Assembly (NCBI GenBank): GCA_022448005.1
Contig: JAKUTK010000046.1
Location: 1 to 40,560 of the forward strand
Reading direction: 5' to 3'
DNA length: 40,560 bases
Source of the DNA: Pseudomonas sp.
GTDB lineage: Bacteria > Pseudomonadota > Gammaproteobacteria > Pseudomonadales > Pseudomonadaceae
In this document: positions 17,684 to 25,687 of the stretch, one piece after another
Layout of the letters: the number at the start of each line of letters is the position of its first letter
Numbering within the stretch: the stretch's first letter is position 1
The notes under the pieces: generated by a model
The model's database searches: none
What the model was told of the DNA's origin: nothing
Seen by the model: the letters and a program-made list of their open reading frames with translations, nothing else
Translations under genes and position numbers: made by a program

Positions 17684-19973
17684 TAAATATCTTGATCAAT
17701 TAGAGCTTCTCGTGCGCGAATATCGTGAGGCCGAGCTTACTCAATTCGAGGGCCCTGACGGAAAAAAAGCGGGATTTGATGATTTGATTTGGTATCACAT
17801 CGAGCCAAATACCGGACGCCGAATTAGGTACCTATGCGGGGTGCATGGGCGTAAAGGCAGAGGGAATATTGGTAGCCAATCAACAAACTATCTTGCTTAT
17901 CCTTACAATCAATTAGTAAAAATATGGACTATTACGACAGTAAATACTGCACTTTCCGCAGTCGAAAAGAAAGCTCGAGTAGGTATAGTTAGAAAACTTT
18001 TATCGCTCATGAAAGGCGATCTTTACACCCAGTCCGAGACCACTATATCCAGCCTGAATTTGGGGGCGCGTTCTGCTGATCGCTTGCGTCCATTTCTTAT
18101 CTTTTGCGCTGATAACGGGATCATGCGTAAAGTTGAGTTAAAAAGTCAGGATAGAAGAGATAGAAGTGGGCATGCCCATTTTGATAATGCCTCGGAAAAG
18201 TTGCCTAATATAAACGCAATACTTTCCTTGGCTAATATATTTTCCACTGTATTTGAGCATGTAGATGAAAAAGGTTTCCTCGCCTCCGGTGCGGAAATAA
18301 ACATGCGTGATGCCCTTGTTGTGACATTCGCTGCTCTTTCGCTTGCATCGCCTAACAGGGCCGCGGCGGAAATACCAGTTCTACCAAAACAACGGCTGCA
18401 TTTATACTCTGAAGGCGCTGGTGAGCCAGTTTATTATCTAGACTGGATCGGCAGCAAAGGGTACAGGAACTACAAAAATCATATACTCGCCGCTCTTGCT
18501 AGGCCTATACAGAAAGCCATAGATTTTTTTTACGAGGCCTGCGAGCCAGCTCGGATCTTATGTCGCTTCTATGAAAATCCGAATAAGAGATTTGTGGCTC
18601 TTTTGGGAGGTTTCGAGATGGCATTAGACATAAAGAAGAATGTAAACATGAATCTAGCGCCAAACCTATTTACGTTGGGCTACGCGCTAGGGTTTTATAG
18701 TGCTGAAGCTTGCGTCCCGGTCGTAAAAGACGGTGCCGACCTGGCTTCGATCTCCCGACCTCAAAAAAGTAGGTTTTTTTTTGAGGAAAAACCGATTTAT
18801 TTGTTAAGACTGGATGATCGGTTATCCGCATCTTGTTTTAGAGATGCAAAATCCTCAGCACTGCCATACTTATTTGGATACGAATACCTTCCAAAGGTTA
18901 TCACGGACAAAGCCACTATTTCAGTGAGGGAGGTACAAGAGTGGTGGATTTCATATTATAAAAAAAACATTGTTCCGGAATTTCCAATTTCGTTTACAAA
19001 TGCAGAATCCAGTATCAGACTTAAGGATGCGATGTTCTGCTTCTTGGGAAGTTGGTTTTATGGGGCGAGGGAGTATCGTGGTAGTTCAGGAAAACCCTTT
19101 CAAAAGTCAAACTATGCGGTCGTGCCTTTAGCATCACTCGGTGCTTCCTTTATAAATAGCCTGGCAGGGCAAGGTCGCTGCGTTAAATCAATTTTTCAGC
19201 GCTACGGATTTTCTTCACATTTAAAACTGTTACCGCATAGCCTTCGTCATTTTTCTAACACTCTCGCTGATTTAAGCGAAATCCCAGTAGAAATAATTGC
19301 TGCTTGGTCAGGCAGATCTAGCTCAGAACAAACCCGAACATACATACACACCAGCCAAGATGATTTGGCTGATAGAGTAAGCGCAATAATGAATTCGCCA
19401 GATGTTGATAGGCGGAATATTAGGGTCGTTTCTCAAGAGAAGCTGTCGTATTCAACCAATCTGCCAGCCTCGGTTACCTCGACGGGGGTATGTACTCAGA
19501 ATCTGAATGTAACCCCTTGCAATTATCTAAATGATTTCGTCGCGCAGTGCTTTCTGTGCCCAGAAAGTTGCCATGTTGCCGGCGACCAACCCGCACTTAC
19601 GCTCCTTGAAAAAGACCATTCATTTCAATCTGCAAGACTGTCCTCGGTGGCTGTGGATGTGCGTTTACCAACTTCCCAGGCGATGAAGCATTGGTATGTG
19701 ATCCATTCACGTAATACGCATATTTTAACGATGCTGATAGATTTAATGAAGACCAGTTCTGCTGGAACGTTAATTCGCTACTCGAATACCACTTCTGAAT
19801 TCATTTTGACTAATATAAAGACCATGGCTATTACAAAAGTCGCATTGGTGCTTCCAGTTTTTGAAGAGCGCTTGAAAAGAATAATTGAGGCGCAGGGGGT
19901 TAAGCCAATTTCCGCTTTAAACCCGCAGTTATACTCTTTGTTGTCGTCTTTCGGTCTGGATGGAAAGGTGTAA
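17646..19973 (+). CDS. large tyrosine recombinase 3 of the element
   Basis: A 775-residue protein, long for the family. Catalytic candidates (numbered from 17646) are R238 (SPNRAAAEIPVL), H531 and R534 (PHSLRHFSNTL), a Trp in AAWSGR at the third-box position, and Y566 (TRTYIHTS), a complete set. The N-terminal 200 residues are unfamiliar. A Cys-rich cluster (CTQNLNVTPC then CFLCPESC) follows the catalytic domain, like the one in recombinase 2. Two starts are possible: ATG 17646 (38-base overlap) or ATG 17676 (8-base overlap); neither has a clear ribosome-binding site, fitting translational coupling. It overlaps the small downstream gene by 14 bases if that gene starts at 19960. Confidence 0.85.
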   Translation: MNILSSSALSMLNKYLDQLELLVREYREAELTQFEGPDGKKAGFDDLIWYHIEPNTGRRIRYLCGVHGRKGRGNIGSQSTNYLAYPYNQLVKIWTITTVNTALSAVEKKARVGIVRKLLSLMKGDLYTQSETTISSLNLGARSADRLRPFLIFCADNGIMRKVELKSQDRRDRSGHAHFDNASEKLPNINAILSLANIFSTVFEHVDEKGFLASGAEINMRDALVVTFAALSLASPNRAAAEIPVLPKQRLHLYSEGAGEPVYYLDWIGSKGYRNYKNHILAALARPIQKAIDFFYEACEPARILCRFYENPNKRFVALLGGFEMALDIKKNVNMNLAPNLFTLGYALGFYSAEACVPVVKDGADLASISRPQKSRFFFEEKPIYLLRLDDRLSASCFRDAKSSALPYLFGYEYLPKVITDKATISVREVQEWWISYYKKNIVPEFPISFTNAESSIRLKDAMFCFLGSWFYGAREYRGSSGKPFQKSNYAVVPLASLGASFINSLAGQGRCVKSIFQRYGFSSHLKLLPHSLRHFSNTLADLSEIPVEIIAAWSGRSSSEQTRTYIHTSQDDLADRVSAIMNSPDVDRRNIRVVSQEKLSYSTNLPASVTSTGVCTQNLNVTPCNYLNDFVAQCFLCPESCHVAGDQPALTLLEKDHSFQSARLSSVAVDVRLPTSQAMKHWYVIHSRNTHILTMLIDLMKTSSAGTLIRYSNTTSEFILTNIKTMAITKVALVLPVFEERLKRIIEAQGVKPISALNPQLYSLLSSFGLDGKV

Positions 19974-20385
19974 TATTTTGGCTCCAATAATTACCTCTCA
20001 TCAGCAGCGTAAGATTGAAATAATTATAGTAAAATGGTCAGGGAAGCTAACTTGGGAAAAATTGGTTTCCAAAGTTAAACTGGAGCTAGGGATAATAACA
20101 ACTAGGCAGACGCTATGTACGTACGTAGGTATTTATACATCGTACAAGAGTAAGAAGGCACAACTGCGCGGAGCTACTCCGTCCCTTTACACAAAGATTA
20201 CCGCTTCTGAAGTAAAGCTTGTTGAACAAGTAGAAAATTTGAAGGCTGAGATTGTGGTGCTCAAAAAAAATAACGCTGAGCAACTTCGAATGATTGAGCG
20301 CATACTTGCTAATGCTAATGCAATACCCAATTTGGATCTCTATGCTTTAGTGAAGAAAAGGCCGGAGGAAGTTCAAAATGGCTAA
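19960..20385 (+). CDS. small coiled-coil accessory protein of the element (TnpC-like position)
   Basis: Up to 141 residues, basic N-terminal half (KWSGKLTWEKLVSKVKLELG) and a C-terminal coiled coil (VKLVEQVENLKAEIVVLKKN). ATG 19960 overlaps the recombinase 3 stop; a TTG at 19978 with AAGGTG upstream is an alternative start. Its place after the recombinases and its size match TnpC of Tn554, which affects transposition efficiency and orientation. That role is inferred from position only; I see no sequence motif that proves it. Confidence 0.7.
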   Translation: MERCNILAPIITSHQQRKIEIIIVKWSGKLTWEKLVSKVKLELGIITTRQTLCTYVGIYTSYKSKKAQLRGATPSLYTKITASEVKLVEQVENLKAEIVVLKKNNAEQLRMIERILANANAIPNLDLYALVKKRPEEVQNG

Positions 20386-20532
20386 TATTTAACAGTTGCG
20401 TAGCAGATTGGCGCCAGGCCGCCATGCCCGTACGCCTCCATGGGCATACAACGAATCGGCAGGGTTACTTTGTTCTGCCTCTCCGCTCGCCAGCTGTATC
20501 TGAGGCCAGAGGAAAGCACGCTTCGGAGCGAG

Positions 20533-20806
20533 TTACTTTTTCATGCTTTGCAAGTAATCCGTCAGGGTCTTCTCATCGGCCGCCTTGACGGTCATGCCGT
20601 TAGGGCAGGTGCCGATGTCGGTGAATTGCTTGGCCGGCTCACCCGGTGGCTTCGAAGTCCTTCAGCTCCTGAGAGCCCTGGCGGAATACCCAAAGACGGC
20701 CATCTTCGACTTCGGTGACGAACCCAGGCTCGTCGAACTCACCGGCTATGGCGATGCCGGCGAAGAGGGAGGCTAGCATCAGGGCGGACAGGGTCATTTT
20801 TTTCAT
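20533..20806 (-). pseudogene. small exported protein with a one-base frameshift
   Basis: ATG 20806 (AGGA upstream) opens a signal peptide (MKKMTLSALMLASLFAGIAIA) and reads to a TGA at about 20639. Skipping one base in the CCC run at 20642-20644 lets the frame continue as GEPAKQFTDIGTCPNGMTVKAADEKTLTDYLQSMKK to a TAA at 20533-20535. The join restores a coherent protein of about 90 residues, so an inserted base or sequence error in a short homopolymer is likely. Function is unknown; it is probably periplasmic. It may be the old chromosomal neighbour of ttcA. Confidence 0.7.
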
Positions 20807-20997
20807 CGCAGATTCCTGCATTGGGTTGAGGTGGGACGGAACCTAAATCCGTACCGATGACGCTTTCAAAAAAAACCATATATACAGATCTGCAGATGTA
20901 AGGAAGCGTTTCTTGGGTCGGTGAGGAACAATACTCGCTAGAGCGTGCTCCTATGCGCCGATTCGCCAGTGGCGACGCTGATTGAGAAAAGCGTAGG

Positions 20998-21041
20998 TTT
21001 ACCTTTTATGCGATAAGCCATATATTCGGTTTTCCGCATTT
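20998..21041 (+). promoter_or_regulatory. ars promoter with overlapping ArsR-type operator
   Basis: TTTACC (20998-21003), a 17-base spacer and TATATT (21021-21026) form a sigma70-like promoter. An inverted repeat ATATTCGG-TTTT-CCGCATTT (21022-21041, 6 of 8 pairs) covers the -10 and start region, where an ArsR repressor would block transcription. The arsC1 ATG follows at 21058. Confidence 0.6.
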
Positions 21042-21057
21042 GACAGAGACCTTTCCC

Positions 21058-21471
21058 ATGGCTCACAAGTCTCGCGTGCTCTTCGTTTGCGTCGCCAATG
21101 CCGCCCGCTCACAGCTGGCCGAAGCACTCCTGCGGCACACCGACGCGACACACTTCGAAGCGTTCAGTGCTGGTACTGCGCCGACAGGCGTTGATCCGCG
21201 CACTGTCGCCGCGCTCCAGAACCTGGGCGTAAATGCCGATGGCTTGCGCAGTAAATCCATTGATGAGTTCGCCGGACAGCGATTCGATCACGTCATAACC
21301 CTGTGCGATAAATCGGCTTTGGAATGACAGGCGCTGCCGGGCTCCGCTGAGGCTCTGGCATGGAATTTCGAAGACCCAGTCAGCAGTGACCAACCAGAGG
21401 CCTTCCGCCACTCTCTCCACGAAATCCATGAACGCATCAAGATGTTCGTTCTAGTGAAAACCAAGCGCTAA
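21058..21471 (+). CDS. arsC: arsenate reductase ArsC1 (thioredoxin-coupled type) with in-frame TGA at codon 90
   Basis: Reading through TGA 21325-21327 gives 137 codons of an LMW-phosphatase-fold arsenate reductase. The P-loop CVANAARS has Cys11 and Arg17; Cys83 is in TLCDKSALE; codon 90 is TGA. In the thioredoxin-coupled ArsC (Staphylococcus type: Cys10, Cys82, Cys89) the three redox cysteines have precisely this spacing, so TGA stands where the third cysteine should be. After it the frame continues normally (QALPGSAEALAWNFEDP to KTKR, TAA). Either it is a nonsense mutation (TGC or TGT to TGA) or a selenocysteine codon. If read as a stop, the 89-residue product lacks the redox relay and is dead. 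First gene of the ars operon; arsR follows after 7 bases. Confidence 0.85.
21336..21359 (+). promoter_or_regulatory. hairpin just after the arsC1 TGA (possible bacterial SECIS)
   Basis: A 24-base stem-loop: GCC/GGC, GGG/CUC-type pairs (one G-U), CUC/GAG, four-base loop CGCU at 21345-21348, with a bulged U and a bulged G on the 3' side. The loop lies 18 bases after the TGA, in the range of bacterial SECIS elements. It lacks the GGUC-like loop of E. coli fdhF. Such hairpins are common by chance in GC-rich DNA. Confidence 0.25.
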
Positions 21472-21478
21472 GACTTCC

Positions 21479-21835
21479 ATGGCCGACCACCTGACTCCTA
21501 CCACCGTATTCAAATGCCTGGCTGACGAAACCCGCGCCCGCGCGATGTTATTGATCGCCGAAGAAGGCGAGCTGTGTGTATGCGAGCTCACCTGTGCACT
21601 CAACGAGAGCCAGCCAAAAATCTCCCGCCATCTGGCGCAGCTACGCACCTGTGGACTGCTGGAAGATCGCCGGCAGGGGCAGTGGGTGCACTACCGATTG
21701 CACCCGAACCTGCCGGATTGGGTGGCGCGCATCATCGAGCTCACCCTTACTTCAAACCGCCACTGGCTTAGTCCGGATGCGAAGCGCTTGAGCCAAATGG
21801 GTGATCGTCCTGCGCGTACCGCCTCCTGCTGCTGA
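21479..21835 (+). CDS. arsR: ArsR family arsenic-responsive repressor
   Basis: A 118-residue winged-helix repressor. Helix-turn-helix around CELTCALNESQPKISRHLAQLRTCGLL, with the metal-binding ELCVCEL pair of cysteines at the start of the recognition helix region, and a C-terminal CC. ArsR releases operator DNA on binding arsenite. It lies second in its own operon, so autoregulation through the operator at 21022-21041 is likely. Confidence 0.93.
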   Translation: MADHLTPTTVFKCLADETRARAMLLIAEEGELCVCELTCALNESQPKISRHLAQLRTCGLLEDRRQGQWVHYRLHPNLPDWVARIIELTLTSNRHWLSPDAKRLSQMGDRPARTASCC

Positions 21836-21871
21836 AGCTCACCTGGGCTCATCCAACCCAAGGGATACCTG

Positions 21872-22354
21872 ATGAAGATTCTGTTTCTCTGCACTGCCAA
21901 CAGCTGCCGAAGCATTCTTTCAGAGGCCGCGTTCAACGCGATGGCACCGGCCGGCATGACGGCCTGTAGCGCCGGAAGCCACCCCAAGGGCATCGTTCAC
22001 CCGCTCAGCCTGAAGGCGTTGAAAAAGGCGGGCATGTCGACAGAGGGTCTGTCGAGCAAGTCGATCGACTCGCATGAGTCGCTGAACCCGGACTTCGTAT
22101 TCACCGTATGCGACAAGGCGGCGGGCGACGCTTGCCCAGTGTTCTTCGGACCGGCGGTGAAGGCTCACTGGGGACTGGCTGATCCTTCAGAGCTGCAAGG
22201 CACTGAATCGGAAGTCGACGCCGCCTTTGATCGTACGCTCGCAATCATTCGCGCTCGGGTACAGGCCTTCCTAGATCTGCCGCTGCAGCAGCTCAGCCGT
22301 GACCAGCTGAAAGCCGAGCTAGCACGCATAGCTGCACTTGAGGTACCTGCATGA
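21872..22354 (+). CDS. arsC: arsenate reductase ArsC2
   Basis: A 160-residue LMW-phosphatase-type arsenate reductase, complete. P-loop CTANSCRS (Cys7, Arg13) and [10 protein letters not shown], where the two cysteines are 7 apart as in the redox relay. It reduces arsenate to arsenite for export by Acr3. An extra C-terminal segment of about 25 residues ([21 protein letters not shown]) is usual in this proteobacterial subgroup. It overlaps acr3 by ATGA. Its presence makes the defect in arsC1 tolerable. Confidence 0.93.
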   Translation: MKILFLCTANSCRSILSEAAFNAMAPAGMTACSAGSHPKGIVHPLSLKALKKAGMSTEGLSSKSIDSHESLNPDFVFTVCDKAAGDACPVFFGPAVKAHWGLADPSELQGTESEVDAAFDRTLAIIRARVQAFLDLPLQQLSRDQLKAELARIAALEVPA

Positions 22355-23412
22355 GCAAAAGTCGACTCTCCTTTCTGGATCGTTACCTGACGTTCTGGAT
22401 CTTCCTTGCGATGGCGCTGGGCGTAGGACTGGGAGGCGTGTTCGCGGGTCTACCAGCTTGGTTGAACAGCCTGTCCGTAGGCTCCACCAATATCCCGATT
22501 GCCATCGGCTTGATCGTGATGATGTATCCGCCCCTGGCCAAGGTGAAATACGAAGAGCTGCCCCAGGTGTTCAAGGACAAGCGCATCTTAGTGCTCTCGC
22601 TCGTTCAGAACTGGGTCATCGGCCCGGTGCTGATGTTTGCCCTGGCTGTCATCTTTCTGCGCGACTATCCGGAGTACATGACAGGTCTGATCCTGATCGG
22701 TCTCGCTCGCTGTATAGCCATGGTGCTCGTGTGGAACCAGATTGCTGGTGGCAATAACCAGTACGTGGCGGGTCTGGTGGCATTCAACAGCATCTTCCAG
22801 ATCCTGTTCTTCAGCGTGTACGCGTGGATTTTTCTAGGCCTACTACCGCCGCTTTTTGGCCTGCAGGGTAGCGTCATCGAGACCAACTTCTTTGACATAG
22901 CCGAATCGGTGCTGATCTATCTCGGCATCCCGTTTCTGGCCGGATTCCTCACCCGCAAAGTGCTTATCGGGCAGAAGGGAGAAGCGTGGTACGCCGAGCA
23001 TTTCATTCGACGAATCAGCCCTCTGACCTTGGTGGCCCTGCTGCTCACGATCGTCGCGATGTTCAGCCTTAAAGGCGACATGGTGCTGCAACTGCCGCTC
23101 GACGTCGTTCGAATTGCCATCCCGCTAACTATTTATTTCGTCGTGATGTTTTTTGTCAGCTTCTGGATGGGCAAGGTGCTGGCGGCAGATTACCCCCGTA
23201 CCACTGCTCTGGCGTTTACCGCAGCGAGCAATAACTTCGAGCTGGCGATTGCGGTGGCCATTGCCACCTTTGGCCTGGCGTCTCCGGTGGCCTTCGCCAC
23301 GGTGATCGGTCCGCTGGTCGAGGTGCCTGTCTTGATCTCGCTAGTTGGCGTTGCGTTGTGGCTCAAGCGTCGCTGGTTCGATAGCGCTGCCACCCCCGTA
23401 CAACAGGAGTGA
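22351..23412 (+). CDS. acr3: Acr3 arsenite efflux permease
   Basis: A 353-residue permease with about 10 spans. The conserved Cys121 in [13 protein letters not shown] (fourth span) and the Glu in [10 protein letters not shown] are the residues required for arsenite transport in Acr3 proteins. It exports arsenite across the inner membrane. The ATG overlaps the arsC2 stop. Often labelled arsB, but this is the Acr3 family, not ArsB. Confidence 0.95.
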   Translation: MSKSRLSFLDRYLTFWIFLAMALGVGLGGVFAGLPAWLNSLSVGSTNIPIAIGLIVMMYPPLAKVKYEELPQVFKDKRILVLSLVQNWVIGPVLMFALAVIFLRDYPEYMTGLILIGLARCIAMVLVWNQIAGGNNQYVAGLVAFNSIFQILFFSVYAWIFLGLLPPLFGLQGSVIETNFFDIAESVLIYLGIPFLAGFLTRKVLIGQKGEAWYAEHFIRRISPLTLVALLLTIVAMFSLKGDMVLQLPLDVVRIAIPLTIYFVVMFFVSFWMGKVLAADYPRTTALAFTAASNNFELAIAVAIATFGLASPVAFATVIGPLVEVPVLISLVGVALWLKRRWFDSAATPVQQE

Positions 23413-23414
23413 CC

Positions 23415-24131
23415 ATGAAAGACGAACTGCTCCCGAATCTTGATTTCGGTCTGGCCAACCCTCCGAGTCTGGAGAAGCTCCGTATCGAGGGCACGCCAAC
23501 GCACCCGCCACGCATCCTACTGCTCTACGGTTCGAATCGGGAGCGCTCGTTCAGTCGATTGATGGTTGAGGAAGCTGCACGGCTGCTCCAACGATTCGGC
23601 GCCGAAACCCGCATCTTCGACCCGTCCGGCCTGCCTTTGCCGGATGACGTTCCCGACACCCATCCCAAGGTGCATGAACTTCGCGAGCTGATGAAGTGGT
23701 CCGAAGGCCAGGTCTGGTGCTCGCCTGAGCGTCACGGCTCCATGAGCGCGGTGTTTAAGGCGCAGATCGACTGGGTACCGCTGGCCATGGGCGCGGTTCG
23801 TCCGACTCAGGGTAAGACACTTGCGGTTATGCAGGTTTGCGGAGGGTCGCAGTCGTTCAACGTAGTCAACCAACTGCGGGTACTCGGACGCTGGATGCGC
23901 ATGTTCACCATCCCCAATCAGTCGTCCGTGCCAAAAGCCTTCCTCGAGTTCGACGAACACGGTCGAATGAAACCCTCCGCTTTCTACGATCGGCTGATCG
24001 ATGTGATGGAAGAGCTGGTGAAGTTCACTCTGCTGCTGCGCGGCCGCTCTGACTATCTGGTTGATCGCTATTCCGAACGTAAGGAATCGGCCGAGGAGCT
24101 TTCCGGCCGAGTCAATCAGCGTGCTATTTGA
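23415..24131 (+). CDS. arsH: ArsH, NADPH-dependent FMN reductase
   Basis: A 238-residue flavodoxin-fold protein with the ArsH hallmarks [16 protein letters not shown] (FMN phosphate loop), [20 protein letters not shown] and [13 protein letters not shown]. ArsH oxidises trivalent organoarsenicals and reduces flavins or quinones. ATG 23415 has AGGAG in front; an upstream GTG at 23409 overlaps the acr3 stop and is less likely. Confidence 0.95.
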   Translation: MKDELLPNLDFGLANPPSLEKLRIEGTPTHPPRILLLYGSNRERSFSRLMVEEAARLLQRFGAETRIFDPSGLPLPDDVPDTHPKVHELRELMKWSEGQVWCSPERHGSMSAVFKAQIDWVPLAMGAVRPTQGKTLAVMQVCGGSQSFNVVNQLRVLGRWMRMFTIPNQSSVPKAFLEFDEHGRMKPSAFYDRLIDVMEELVKFTLLLRGRSDYLVDRYSERKESAEELSGRVNQRAI

Positions 24132-24147
24132 CTAAGGAATATTACCA

Positions 24148-24639
24148 ATGGATCACCCTTACGATGTGCTCAGAGTCCCGGGCTTACCGGGAAAGCTGAT
24201 CTTCACCCCCTGCCCCGGCACGAAGGGAGCCTCTCTGACCGACGCGTTGGCTGCGCTCAAGCAAGCCGGCGCCGCCGGGGTGATTACTCTGAAGCCACAG
24301 ACCGAGCTGGACGCTAACGATGCGGGCCAGATATCCAAGCAATGTGAGGCGCTGGGCCTCGCCTGGTATCACCTGCCGGTTGCGGACGAGCAGCTCCCGC
24401 TCGAAGACTTCGGACGACAATGGAAGCAGGCTAGACAGCCCATCCTCACCCAATTAAAGGCTGGCGACTCTTTAGCCATTCACTGCAAAGGCGGCTCTGG
24501 GCGTACAGGACTGATCGCCGCTCGCATCCTGATCGAAGCCGGCATTGCCCGAGAGGCTGCTGTCGATCAGGTACAGGCGCTGCGACCGAAAGCCATCCAG
24601 CATCCCGCCCACGTTAACTGGATCAATCAGTTCGGTTGA
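24148..24639 (+). CDS. tyrosine/dual-specificity phosphatase-like protein of ars operon
   Basis: A 163-residue protein with the PTP P-loop [10 protein letters not shown] (CX5R) and a general-acid candidate Asp in the [12 protein letters not shown] loop. Phosphatases of this type are often found between arsH and the GAPDH/arsJ pair in proteobacterial ars loci; the substrate is not known to me. Arsenate-related chemistry is possible, but a regulatory role is equally open. 16 bases after arsH, same strand. Confidence 0.82.
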   Translation: MDHPYDVLRVPGLPGKLIFTPCPGTKGASLTDALAALKQAGAAGVITLKPQTELDANDAGQISKQCEALGLAWYHLPVADEQLPLEDFGRQWKQARQPILTQLKAGDSLAIHCKGGSGRTGLIAARILIEAGIAREAAVDQVQALRPKAIQHPAHVNWINQFG

Positions 24640-24670
24640 TCCAGGCTCATCATCTTCTGCGAGATCCACC

Positions 24671-25675
24671 ATGACAATCAAAGTTGGCATCAATGGTTTT
24701 GGCCGTATCGGTCGATTGGCACTGCGTGCGGCCTGGGATTGGCCCGAGATGGAGTTCATACGGATCAACGACCCGGCGGGAGATGCCGTTACCCACGCCC
24801 ACTTGCTCAACTTCGACTCGGTGCATGGTCGCTGGAGTAACGAAGCAGGCAGCGACGGCGATTGCATGGTGATCGATGGAAAGCGCATCCAGGTTACGGC
24901 GAATAAGTCGATCGCCGAGTCCGACTGGAGCGATTGCGATCTCGTCATCGAGGCGAGTGGCAAGATGAAAACCGTAGCCGTTTTGCAGGCCTACCTGGAC
25001 CAGGGCGTGAAGCGGGTTGTGGTATGTGCTCCGGTCAAGGAGAAGGGCGCGCTGAATGTCGTTATGGGTGTCAATCAGCAGCTGTTCGATCCCGCTCAAC
25101 ACCGCATCGTCACCGCGGCTTCCTGCACCACGAACTGCCTGGCGCCGGTGGTCAAGGTGATCCACGAAAACTTGGGCATCCGCCACGTATCGATCACCAC
25201 CATTCACGACTTGACCAACACCCAGAGCATCCTCGACACGCCGCACAAGGATTTGCGCCGTGCCCGCGCCTCGGGAATGAGCCTGATTCCGACTACAACC
25301 GGCTCGGCCACAGCCATTGCCGAGATATTTCCGGAGCTGCGCGGCAAGCTGAACGGGCATGCGGTACGTGTTCCGCTGGCGAATGCATCACTGACTGATT
25401 GCGTATTTGAAGTCGAGCGAAACACCTCTGCAGAAGAAGTCAACGCGCTGCTCAAGGCCGCAGCCGAAGGACCGCTGAAGAATATCCTCGGTTACGAGGA
25501 GCGCCCCCTCGTCTCCATCGACTACCGCACCGATCCGCGCTCCTCGATCATTGATGCACTGTCCACGATGGTGGTTAACGGTACCCAAGTGAAGATTTAC
25601 GCCTGGTATGACAATGAGTGGGGGTATGCCAATCGTGCCGTCGAACTGGCCCGGCTGGTCGGCGCCGCGGAGTAA
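24671..25675 (+). CDS. arsenic-associated glyceraldehyde-3-phosphate dehydrogenase
   Basis: A 334-residue GAPDH of normal length. NAD-binding [13 protein letters not shown], catalytic Cys152 in [11 protein letters not shown], and the His in TTIHDLTN. In arsJ loci this enzyme uses arsenate in place of phosphate and makes 1-arseno-3-phosphoglycerate, which ArsJ exports. Start ATG 24671; the frame to 24545 runs into the phosphatase gene. The partner arsJ directly downstream is frameshifted, so the pathway may be cut. Confidence 0.93.
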   Translation: MTIKVGINGFGRIGRLALRAAWDWPEMEFIRINDPAGDAVTHAHLLNFDSVHGRWSNEAGSDGDCMVIDGKRIQVTANKSIAESDWSDCDLVIEASGKMKTVAVLQAYLDQGVKRVVVCAPVKEKGALNVVMGVNQQLFDPAQHRIVTAASCTTNCLAPVVKVIHENLGIRHVSITTIHDLTNTQSILDTPHKDLRRARASGMSLIPTTTGSATAIAEIFPELRGKLNGHAVRVPLANASLTDCVFEVERNTSAEEVNALLKAAAEGPLKNILGYEERPLVSIDYRTDPRSSIIDALSTMVVNGTQVKIYAWYDNEWGYANRAVELARLVGAAE

Positions 25676-25687
25676 ACGGGAGCTTTT

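Larger units (their letters stand above)
14631..20396 (+). mobile_element. recombinase-trio integrative element in ttcA
   Basis: Left boundary 14630/14631 is set by where ttcA homology stops. The right boundary is only approximate, near the end of the small fourth gene. The interval is clearly AT-rich against its GC-rich neighbours and has different codon use. It encodes three overlapping tyrosine recombinases (415, 550 and 775 residues) and a 141-residue coiled-coil protein, all on the plus strand and all overlapping. This resembles Tn554 (two tyrosine recombinases plus small TnpC) and RIT elements (three recombinases), but has one recombinase more than Tn554 and is larger than typical RITs. 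No cargo is visible inside; the ars and cop genes to the right could be cargo of a larger island. Confidence 0.8.

Noticed and set aside
20396..20532. Short plus-strand frame after the recombinase element (beginning MPVRLHGHTTN)
   Set aside because: Checked as a possible ttcA 3' remnant; the translation has no resemblance to TtcA.
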